Of a stretch of DNA of 64,000 nt, positions 45,201 through 52,593 are shown piece by piece. A model generated the notes under the pieces. It saw only the letters and a list, made by a program, of their open reading frames with translations. It did no database searches and was not told the origin of the DNA. Position numbers and translations under genes: made by a program. How positions within the stretch are numbered: position 1 is the first letter of the stretch; every line of letters starts with the position of its first letter. The DNA comes from Saposhnikovia divaricata (taxonomy: Eukaryota > Streptophyta > Magnoliopsida > Apiales > Apiaceae): assembly GCA_036435485.1 (NCBI GenBank), contig JAZHRN010000139.1:2170001-2234000 (forward strand), read 5' to 3'.

Positions 45201-46550
45201 TCGGTTTTCGGAAACTTCTCAAAGGGATTAGTACACGGGATATTGTTAAAAATCAAGTCGGAAAATTTTGTGGATATTTTTACATATTTTGTTCCTATGG
45301 GTTATTGGAATTCAATGAAATTTTATTTGGTCCCATTCGGACCTGAATCGGGGCTGAAATGACTGAAACTCGGTTTTCGGATAATCCTCGAAGGGGTTAG
45401 TACACGGGATATTGTTAAAAATCGAGTCGGACCATTTTATGGATATTTTTACATATTCTGTTCCAATGGGTTATTGGAATTCAATGAAATTTTATTTGGT
45501 GCCATTCGGACCTGAATCGGGGCTAAAATGACTGAAACTCGGTTTTCGGATAATCCTCAAAGGGGTTAGTACACGGGATATTGTTAAAAATCGAGTCGGA
45601 CCATTTTATGGATATTTTTATATATTTTGTTCCTATGGTTTATTGGAATTCAACGAAATTTTATTTGGTACCAGTCGGACCTGAATCGGGGCTGAAATGA
45701 CTGAAACTCGGTTTTCGGATAATCCTCAAAGGGGTTAGTACACGGGATATTGTTAAAAATCGAGTCGAACCATTTTATGGATATATTTACATATTTTGTT
45801 CCTATGGGTTATTGGAATTCAACGCAATTTTATTTAACGAAGTTCGGACCGGAATCGGAGCTGATATGATCGAAACTCGGTTTTCGGAAACTTCTCAAAG
45901 GGATTAGTACACGGGATATTGTTAAAAATCAAGTCGGACAATTTTGTGGATATTTTTACATATTTTGTTCCTATGGGTTATTGGAATTCAATGAAATTTT
46001 ATTTGGTGCCATTCGGACCTGAATCGGGGCTGAAATGACTGAAACTCGGTTTTCGGATAATCCTCAAAGGGGTTAGTACACGGGATATTGTTAAAAATCG
46101 AGTCGGACCATTTTATGGATATTTTTACATATTTTGTTCCTATGGGTTGTTGGAATTCAACGAAATTTTATTTGGTGCCAGTCGGACCTGAATCGGGGCT
46201 GAAATGACTGAAACTCGGTTTTCGGATAATCCTCAAAGGGGTTAGTACATGGGATTTTGTTAAAAATCGAGTCGAACCATTTTATGGATATATTTACATA
46301 TTTTGTTCCTATGGGTTATTGGAATTCAACGCAATTTTATTTAACGAAGTTCGGACCGGAATCGGAGCTGATATGATCGACACTCGGTTTTCGGAAACTT
46401 CTCAAAGGGATTAGTACACGGGATATTGTTAAAAATCAAGTCCGAAAATTTTGTGGATATTTTTACATATTTTGTTCCTATGGGTTATTGGAATTCAATG
46501 AAATTTTATTTGGTGCCATTCGGACCTGAATCGGGGCTGAAATGACTGAA
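42281..46550 (+). repeat. Tandem duplication of a 2.19-kb satellite segment
   Basis: Copies start at GAGAAATTTT 42281 and 44471 (13 monomers minus 7 bp, 2190 bp). Shared private variants include TTTCTACATA (42581/44770), GGTCCCATTCGG, TTTTTATATATTTTG, GTACATGGGATTTTG, ATGATCGACACTCGG and AAGTCCGAAAATT. Copy 2 has a one-base loss (CACGGATATTG near 44562), which makes the later offset 2189. The similarity ends around 46.5 kb, where copy 2 continues with an H monomer. Confidence 0.86.
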
Positions 46551-48439
46551 ACTCGGTTTTCGGATAATCCTCGAAGGGGTTAGTACACGGGATGTTGTTA
46601 AAAATCGAGTCGGACCATTTTATGGATATTTTTACATATTCTATTCCAATGGGTTATTGGAATTCAATGAAATTTTATTTGGTGCCATTCGGACCTGAAT
46701 CGGGGTTAAAATGATTGAAACTCGGTTTTCGGATAATCCTCAAAGGGGTTAGTACACGGGATATTGTTAAAAATCGAGTCGGACCATTTTATGGATATTT
46801 TTACATATTTTGTTCCTATGGTTTATTGGAATTCAACGAAATTTTATTTGGTACCAGTCGGACCTGAATCGGGGCTGAAATGACTGAAACTCGGTTTTCG
46901 GATAATCCTCAAAGGGGTTAGTACACGGGATATTGTTAAAAATCGAGTCGAACCATTTTATGGATATATTTACATATTTTGTTCCTATGGGTTATTGGAA
47001 TTCAACGCAATTTTATTTAACGAAGTTCGGACCGGAATCGGAGCTGATATGATAGAAACTCGGTTTTCGGAAACTTCTCAAAGGGATTAGTACACGGGAT
47101 ATTGTTAAAAATCAAGTCGGACAATTTTGTGGATATTTTTACATATTTTGTTCCTATGGGTTATTGGAATTCAATGAAATTTTATTTGGTGCCATTCGGA
47201 CCTGAATCGGGGCTGAAATGACTGAAACTCGGTTTTCGGATAATCCTCAAAGGGGTTAGTACACGGGATATTGTTAAAAATCGAGTCGGACCATTTTATG
47301 GATATTTTTACATATTTTGTTCCTATGGGTTATTGGAATTCAACGAAATTTTATTTGGTGCCAGTCGGACCTGAATCGGGGCTGAAATGACTGAAACTCG
47401 GTTTTCGGATAATCCTCAAAGGGGTTAGTACACGGGATTTTGTTAAAAATCGAGACGAACCATTTTATGGATATATTTACATATTTTGTTCCTATGGGTT
47501 ATTGGAATTCAACGCAATTTTATTTAACGAAGTTCGGACCGGAATCGGAGCTTATATGATCGAAACTCGGTTTTCGGAAACTTCTCAAAGGGTAGTACAC
47601 GGGATATTGTTAAAAATCAAGTTGGACAATTTTGTGGATATTTTTACATATTTTGTTCCTATGGGTTATTGGAATTCAATGAAATTTTATTTGGTGCCAT
47701 TCGGACCTGAATCGGGGCTGAAATGACTGAAACTCGGTTTTCGGATAATCCTCAAAGGGGTTAGTACACGGCATATTGTTAAAAATCGAGTCGGACCATT
47801 TTATGGATATTTTTACATATTTTGTTCCTATGGGTTACTGTAGAAATTTTATTTGGTGCCAGTCGGACCTGAATCGGGGCTGAAATGACTGAAACTCAGT
47901 TTTCGGATAATCCTCAAAAGGGTTAGTACACGGGATATTGTTAAAAATCGAGTCGGACCATTTTATGGATATTTTTACATATTTTGTTCCTATGGGTTAT
48001 TGGAATTCAACGCAATTTTATTTAACGAAGTTCGGACCGGAATCGGAGCTGATATGATCGAAACTCGGTTTTCGGAAACTTCTCAAAGGGATTAGTACAC
48101 GGGATATTGTTAAAAATCAAGTCGGACAATTTTGTGGATATTTCTACATATTTTGTTCCTATGGGTTATTGGAATTCAATGAAATTTAATTTGGTGCCAT
48201 TCGGACCTGAATCGGGGCTGAAATGACTGAAACTCGGTTTTCGGATAATCCTGAAAGGGGTTAGTACACGGGATATTGTTAAATATCGAGTCGGACCATT
48301 TTATGGATATTTTTACATATTTTGTTCCTATGGGTTATTGGAATTCAACGAAATTTTATTTGGTGCCATTCGGACCTGAATCGGGGCTGAAATGACTGAA
48401 ACTCGGTTTTCGGATAATCCTCAAAGGGGTTAGTACACG

Positions 48440-48900
48440 GGATATTGTTAAAAATCGATTCGGACCATTTTATGGATATTTTTACATATTTTGTTCCTAT
48501 GGGTTATTGGAATTCAACGCAATTTTATTTAACGAAGTTCGGACCGGAATCGGAGCTGATATGATCGAAACTCGGTTTTCGGAAACTTCTCAAAGGGATT
48601 AGTACACGGGATATTGTTAAAAAACAAGTCGGACAATTTAGTGGATATTTTTACATATTTTGTTCCTATGGGTTATTGGAATTTAATGAAATTTTATTTG
48701 GTGCCATTCGGACCTGAATCCGGGCTGAAATGACTGAAACTCGGTTTTCGGATAATCCTCAAAGGGGTTAGTACACGGGATATTGTTAAAAATCGAGTCG
48801 GACCATTTTAAGGATAATTTTACATATTTTGTTCCTATGGGTTATTGGAATTCAACGAAATTTTATTTGGTGCCAGTCGGACCTGAATCGGGGCTGAAAT
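48440..48900 (+). repeat. Left-flank satellite segment related to the right block
   Basis: AAAATCGATT (48451), AAAAAACAAGTCGG, GAATCCGGGCTG and CCATTTTAAGGAT occur in the same order as at about 60277-60640, 62137-62500 and 63657-63920. The offset 48451 to 60277 is 11826 bp. After subtracting the element and one GGGGT (8275 bp) it is 3551 bp, which is 21 monomers plus the two extra T bases seen at about 58275 and 59286. The array was continuous before insertion. Confidence 0.82.
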
Positions 48901-49439
48901 GACTGAAACTCAGTTTTCGGATAATCCTCAAAGGGGTTAGTACACGGGATATTGTTAAAAATCGAGTCGGACCATTTTATGGATAATTTTACATATTTTG
49001 TTCCTATGGGTTATTGGAATTTAACGTAATTTTATTTAACGAAGTTCGGACCGGAATCGGAGCTGATATAATCGAAACTCGGTTTTCGGAAACTTCTCAA
49101 AGGGATTAGTACACGGGATATTGTTAAAAATCAAGTCGGACAATTTTGTGGATATTTTTACATATTTTGTTCCTATGGGTTATTAGAATTCAATGAAATT
49201 TTATTTGGTGCCATTCGGACCTGAATCGGGGCTGAAATGACTGAAACTCGGTTTTCGGATAATCCTCGAAGGGGTTAGTACACGGGATATTGTTAAAAAT
49301 CGAGTCGGACCATTTTATGGATATTTTTACATATTTAGTTCCAATGGGTTATTGGAATTCAATGAAATTTTATTTGGTGCCATTCGGACCTGAATCGGGG
49401 CTAAAATGACTGAAACTCGGTTTTCGGATAATCCTCGAA

Positions 49440-49444
49440 GGGGT
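49440..49444 (+). repeat. 5' target-site duplication of the copia element (GGGGT)
   Basis: GGGGT stands directly before the TGTTGG start of the 5' LTR, and the same five bases directly follow the 3' LTR at 57715-57719. Removing the element and one copy gives a normal satellite joint running into TAGTACACGGG. Five bases is the usual Ty1/copia duplication size. Confidence 0.96.
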
Positions 49445-49854
49445 TGTTGGTGTATACTGAAAATATTTATTTGAAGTATATACATTTATTTCTGGCCTAT
49501 TTTATTGAGAATCATTTAAATGTTTACATGTTGTCTAAATATTATATATTGTGAATAATCTAGTATCAAATGGGATACAGAATATTAGATTATTAAATAC
49601 GGTTTATATAATATAATAAGGTTCACAGCACATGTGGAGTTAGACAATCCACTGGAATGGCTGTAGTATTATTTAGATTAGTTTATATTGACTAATAAAT
49701 AATACTAGTATACTTTGTGTATATTGAACAGGATCAAATTTAGAATTGTTCCCTTATACTGATTAAGAAGGAGAACTAAGATTCTATGTTATTATTAATG
49801 CTTAGGTTCTTAATCCGGAAATAATAATTGACACGTATATATTATTTACATGCT

Positions 49855-49863
49855 TTGATTTAT
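49855..49863 (+). repeat. Left 9-bp target duplication of the MITE
   Basis: TTGATTTAT precedes the MITE and is repeated exactly at 50166-50174. The 3' LTR has a single TTGATTTAT at the matching place, so it serves as the empty site. Confidence 0.95.
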
Positions 49864-50165
49864 GACTTAATTGCAGGAAGATGGTCTCAACTATTTTTTT
49901 TTGCACAAAAATGGCCCAAGTATTATTTTAAGCAGATGATTGCATTCCGTCTAAATTAATCTAAAAAATGTTGTTTGTTTTTATTTTTGGGCCATTTTTG
50001 TGTTAAAAAAAACATTGTTTGGCCATCTTGCTGCAATTAAGTCACAAATTGAATACACTAATCTGTTCAAAAAAAATAGTTTGGCCATCACACTGTCTAT
50101 TTTTATACTTGGGCCATTTTTCTGCAAAAAAAAAATAGTTGAGGCCATCCTCGTGCAATTAAGTC
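49864..50165. mobile_element. Mutator-type MITE nested in the 5' LTR
   Basis: This 302-bp non-coding element has long imperfect terminal inverted repeats: left 49864-49923 and right 50105-50165. They begin GACTTAATTGCA and share GATGG, CTCAACTATTTTTTT and AAAAATGGCCCAAGTAT in order. With the perfect 9-bp target duplication this fits a Mutator-like (MULE) derived MITE, since 9-bp duplications are characteristic of that superfamily. It has no plausible coding capacity and would depend on a transposase elsewhere. It sits in U3, about 470 bp upstream of the TATA motif, so it may alter LTR promoter output. The family name is not known to me. Confidence 0.92.
49989..50043 (+). repeat. Internal second copy of the MITE right end
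   Basis: The segment from GGGCCATTTTTGTG to CTGCAATTAAGTC closely repeats the right terminus at about 50111-50165 (GGGCCATTTTTCTGC to GTGCAATTAAGTC), including the poly-A run and GGCCATC. The MITE therefore has two right-end-like modules in the same direction, about 120 bp apart. Either an older internal end was retained or the end duplicated. Confidence 0.8.
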
Positions 50166-50174
50166 TTGATTTAT
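50166..50174 (+). repeat. Right 9-bp target duplication of the MITE
   Basis: TTGATTTAT is identical to 49855-49863. LTR sequence resumes after it with ATATGAAATAATTC, matching the 3' LTR exactly. Confidence 0.95.
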
Positions 50175-50631
50175 ATATGAAATAATTCTTTTGATTTATT
50201 TCATTATATTTTGGGTGATGAAATAATATATATGGTGGGATATTATTTATTGAAGGAATCCATGTCCTGATAATATTCGGGTTAATGATGTCCCCTTGAA
50301 AGCTAAAAAAGATTTAATTATGTGAAACCCTGCAGGTGGATTTATTCCGGCATAATTAAATAAAGGTTGAGTGGATAATCAAGGATAAAAGATATTAATT
50401 AAATGAATTATCAGTAATTTATTTAATTAATGGACATGCGATATTTTAAACATGGGGAATTTAATAAGCAAATAATATTGGAACCGAATTAATTAATTAA
50501 ATTACGGTATTAGGAAAGGTAGTGCAAATATTAATTCTTTAGTGGATTGAATTAATATTTAATTACATTGGGCTAGGCTCAAGATGTAATTAGAAGGCCC
50601 AACCTAATTATCCATGATCCCTATTGTAGCC

Positions 50632-50640
50632 TATATATAT
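50632..50640 (+). promoter_or_regulatory. Probable TATA box in the 5' LTR
   Basis: TATATATAT sits in CCTATATATATTCC, 222 bp before the LTR end, and is identical at 57484-57492 in the 3' LTR. Transcription would start about 25-35 bp downstream, near 50660-50675. Start-site position is inferred. Confidence 0.65.
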
Positions 50641-50646
50641 TCCTAT

Positions 50647-50705
50647 TCTCTTCTTGCTGGGGGCGGGTGGAAAAAATTTGGGAGGCACCCAAGAGCAAGA
50701 AGAGA
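50647..50705 (+). promoter_or_regulatory. 12-bp inverted repeat around the likely transcription start
   Basis: TCTCTTCTTGCT (50647-50658) and AGCAAGAAGAGA (50694-50705) are perfect reverse complements. An inner GGGTG/CACCC pair (50665-50669, 50686-50690) can stack within the loop. In the 3' LTR (57499-57557) the inner pair is one base longer (GGGTGG/CCACCC), because two of the five LTR substitutions fall here. A role in RNA start, packaging or 3'-end formation is only inferred. Confidence 0.6.
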
Positions 50706-50711
50706 GGTTAA

Positions 50712-50743
50712 CTTGAGAAGACGAAGGCCACACTTCGCTCAAG
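50712..50743 (+). promoter_or_regulatory. R/U5 stem-loop in the 5' LTR
   Basis: CTTGAG-AAGA-CGAAG-GCCACA-CTTCG-CTCAAG can fold into an 11-bp stem with a 4-nt bulge and a 6-nt loop. It lies just after the previous inverted repeat and is identical in the 3' LTR (57564-57595). It would be in both ends of the genomic RNA. Function is unknown. Confidence 0.6.
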
Positions 50744-50864
50744 GGAATTTGGGAATACAATAGAAGAGCGTGGAATCAACCGTTAACAAGGTGATTTTTC
50801 TATTCGTACTCGTTAATTTATTGTATCAAAAATCGCAGTGCCAAGATCTGATTGTCCCAACAAT

Positions 50865-50881
50865 TGGTATCAAGAGCCTGG
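50865..50881 (+). other. Primer-binding site, initiator Met-tRNA type
   Basis: TGGTATCAAGAGCCTGG begins two bases after the 5' LTR. Plant copia elements usually have TGGTATCAGAGC, complementary to the 3' end of initiator methionine tRNA. This copy has one extra A within that core. Position and first eight bases support the call; the extra base would bulge in the primer duplex. Confidence 0.85.
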
Positions 50882-51025
50882 TTCATTGGTTCTGCGAATT
50901 TTGATACGATGTCCATGTCGTAATTATATATGCATGTGTATAGTGGTGTGCTTGGATAATAATCTTTTGCAGGTTGTTTAGTATCCACTATTATGGCCAT
51001 GTAATTTTAATTATGTGTTTGGATC

Positions 51026-51104
51026 CCACGTGCTTTAATCGTGGTTATTTTGTTTGGTTTCCACGTGGTTTATCGTGGTTGTAAAACACGAGGCTTGATC
51101 GTGT
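51026..51104 (+). repeat. Leader hairpin cluster 1 (three stems)
   Basis: Three successive small potential hairpins are present: CCACG/CGTGG at 51026-51044, CCACG/CGTGG at 51061-51078 and ACACGA/TCGTGT at 51086-51104. Their loops share TTTAAT, TTTAT and CTTGA-like bases. In the third, both arms differ from the first two yet still pair, which looks like compensatory change. Confidence 0.55.
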
Positions 51105-51302
51105 TAGAATAGATTTACAAAATTAGTTTTGTATTAGATCTATTTTTATGTAATTGTTTGATGATTTTTGTAACAATTACTTATCGTTGAAAATCAAATC
51201 CGGAGATGTTTTTTTTTCCGCTGCGAAACTTTGGGGCTGTTGCTGTGGAAGAGTCGAAGAGAAACAGATAGGCTGCGGCTGGAAAAACCCTGGTGAAAGG
51301 AT

Positions 51303-51447
51303 GTAACGCAGGTCTGGTATGCGTTACCAGTAATAAATGGTAATGCGCATGACCAGCCTGCGTAACAGGTGTTACTGTTAGAGTAACGCATGTCTTCTAT
51401 GCGCAACAGTCAGATCTGGACTGTAACGAAGGTTAGACATGCGTGAC
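51303..51447 (+). repeat. Leader repeat cluster 2 (25-nt units, one inverted)
   Basis: Three direct 25-nt units begin GTAACG and end in AC at 51303-51327, 51383-51407 and 51423-51447. The first can fold with an 8-bp perfect stem GTAACGCA/TGCGTTAC. An inverted related copy lies at 51340-51366, so unit 1 and this copy can also form a longer imperfect hairpin closed near ACCA/TGGT. The repeats are CG-rich compared with the surrounding leader. Confidence 0.6.
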
Positions 51448-52009
51448 TGGTTCCGGATTGAAGATTTTTCTTTTTCCCAGCTGTTGCACGCGCGACACAT
51501 GTACTCTAATGTTCCAGGCGCGTAAAAGGAGGTCTCCAAGCTGCATGTGTTTTTGTCTCCTGTTTGTTTTCAACCGAGTACTGTTGGAAGAATAAGGGGT
51601 TGCAGCAAATTGATTATTGGGGCCATAATAGTGGATTTAAATTATATTTTTTAATTTTAATTCCGCTATTTAATTTTTTAATTATTGCTTTAAATAATTA
51701 TTATGTGTGTTATTAATTATGTGTGTAATTTTAATTACATGTTTAACATAATTAGGACGACATGGACATTAATTTTATTTATTGCTTTAATTTTATGATG
51801 CATGCTGCTGTGTTATGTGTTCTTTGTTTTGTTATTTTATAACATGTAGACCTCGAAAAAATAACATAGGGCGATGCATCTAGATAAAATTCCTCAATTT
51901 TAAATAAAAATTCTAAGTGGGTGAGGGAATTAATTAGGAATTAAATCCCATGGTCTCCATTATTGTTTGTATGTAATTTAACACCGAGACGAATATAAAT
52001 TATATACAT

Positions 52010-52460
52010 GCCACCCATCGTGGCGTATGATTTATGGTGTCAGGTAGTGTTATGGAAATTACTAGAACAAACTTCCTAAATTAATTACGAATATTGAAAG
52101 GTATACATGCCACCCATCGTGGCGTACCAAGTTTCATAGAATTCAATTAATTAGAAGGGTACCACTGATTGAATATAGATTTTGATATTGAGAGAAAGGA
52201 TGATTCTGTCTAGAAAGGGGTCTTAAGTGATGCCTCTTGACAATGCTCCCCCCGATCTGGGAATTATCCTATTATCGATTATTGATTTGAAATATTTAAT
52301 GGTGGTATCCAGTCTTTTTATTAATTTAAGATTTAATAATGGTATACACTTAGCTATGAAAAATAATATATAGTCCACCCTAACGTGGCGTATTATTTAG
52401 TAATAGGACCGAAGTAATATTTAAACGAATTTAAGTGGTATATATGTCATCCATCGTGGC
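52010..52460 (+). repeat. Leader stem-loop cluster 3 (four CCAYC-GTGG hairpins)
   Basis: GCCAC-CCATC-GTGGC occurs at 52010-52024 and 52109-52123, each after TATACAT. Related hairpins are CCAC/GTGG at 52375-52388 and GTCAT-CCATC-GTGGC at 52446-52460. In the last, the changed arm still pairs as RNA through G-U pairs. Spacings are 99, 266 and 71 bp. Each is followed by GTA or ATA and an AT-rich run. Persistence of pairing despite base change suggests an RNA structure. Confidence 0.6.
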
Positions 52461-52593
52461 ATACCAGATACTTATGGTGTTTAAATATTAATGCATTAAT
52501 TTTAATTAATTGTTAGAGGAAACCAATAGGATTTAAGATTTATGCAACTATCTGATTATGTGTTACATGTATGATTCTCAGGATTAGATCACT

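Larger units (their letters stand above)
1..49444 (+). repeat. 169-bp satellite array, left block
   Basis: Uninterrupted head-to-tail satellite, one orientation throughout. The phrase AGTACACGGG recurs at 61, 230, 391, 560, 729, 898, 1067 and 1236, with a spacing of 169 bp except where a monomer carries an indel. Each monomer has an AT-rich part (GGATATTTTTACATATTTTG, then TTATTGGAATTCAA with a usual single EcoRI site) and a TCGG-rich part of about 60 bp. Three monomer types occur. A has CAAGTCGGACAATTTTG and TTCAATGAAA. B has GAGTCGGACCATTTTATGG and TTCAACGAAA. C has TTCAACGCAA followed by TTTAACGAAG. The length matches the nucleosome-sized class of plant centromeric or heterochromatic satellites, but that role is inferred. 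No host gene is seen. The array stops at the copia target site and resumes in register on the other side. Confidence 0.97.
9830..49444 (+). repeat. Satellite domain with 3-, 4-, 7- and 11-monomer HORs
   Basis: Here A-B-C trimers mix with A-H-B-C and A-B-B-C tetramers. H monomers are often 1183 bp (7 monomers) or about 1859 bp (11 monomers) apart. A B variant with GGTTTATTGG and a KpnI-type GGTACC (in TTTGGTACCAGTCGG) is frequent, as is a B variant with CCTGAAAGGGG and GTTGTTGG. Further marker variants: a 7-bp deletion giving TTGGAGAAATTTT (about 32006, 33180, 39088, 40600, 42281, 44471, 47845), and a 2-bp deletion giving AAAGGGTAGTACAC (about 31754, 32930, 40350, 42031, 47590). Confidence 0.75.
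49445..50862 (+). repeat. 5' LTR of the copia element (1418 bp, carries a MITE)
   Basis: It starts TGTTGGTGTATACTG and ends GATTGTCCCAACA, with 6-bp terminal inverted repeats TGTTGG/CCAACA. It is 311 bp longer than the 3' LTR only because of a 302-bp MITE plus its 9-bp duplication. Against the 3' LTR I find five substitutions: 50305 (A/C), 50507 (G/C), 50605 (T/G), 50685 (G/C) and 50692 (A/G). A TATA motif at 50632-50640 marks the likely promoter, so U3 is the part upstream and R/U5 lie after about 50660. Confidence 0.96.
50882..52593 (+). other. Long untranslated leader of the copia element
   Basis: About 1.7 kb lies between the primer site and the gag start with no credible coding frame. 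A TAG in frame at 52585-52587, three codons before the ATG, shows that gag does not extend upstream. The leader is AT-rich with three clusters of short repeated stem-loops (51026-51104, 51303-51447, 52010-52460), listed separately. Many upstream ATGs precede gag, so simple scanning would be inefficient; internal entry, splicing or shunting are possible but not shown. Confidence 0.75.

Noticed and set aside
31666..47726. Five 74-codon open frames (31666, 32840, 40261, 41942, 47502)
   Set aside because: They start at TTG and exist only where the 2-bp deletion AAAGGGTAG shifts the satellite frame past a stop. Satellite by-products.
1..49444. CRISPR-like array
   Set aside because: Units are contiguous 169-bp monomers with no unique spacers, and the context is a plant genome.
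50000..50185. 61-codon frame inside the MITE
   Set aside because: It starts at a non-ATG codon and covers the poly-A and terminal repeat parts of a non-coding MITE.
50793..50840. Mini-intron in the LTR end (AAGGTGATTTT ... ATCGCAG)
   Set aside because: The GT-AG span is about 50 bp, below the usual plant minimum, and no branch-point or reading frame supports it.
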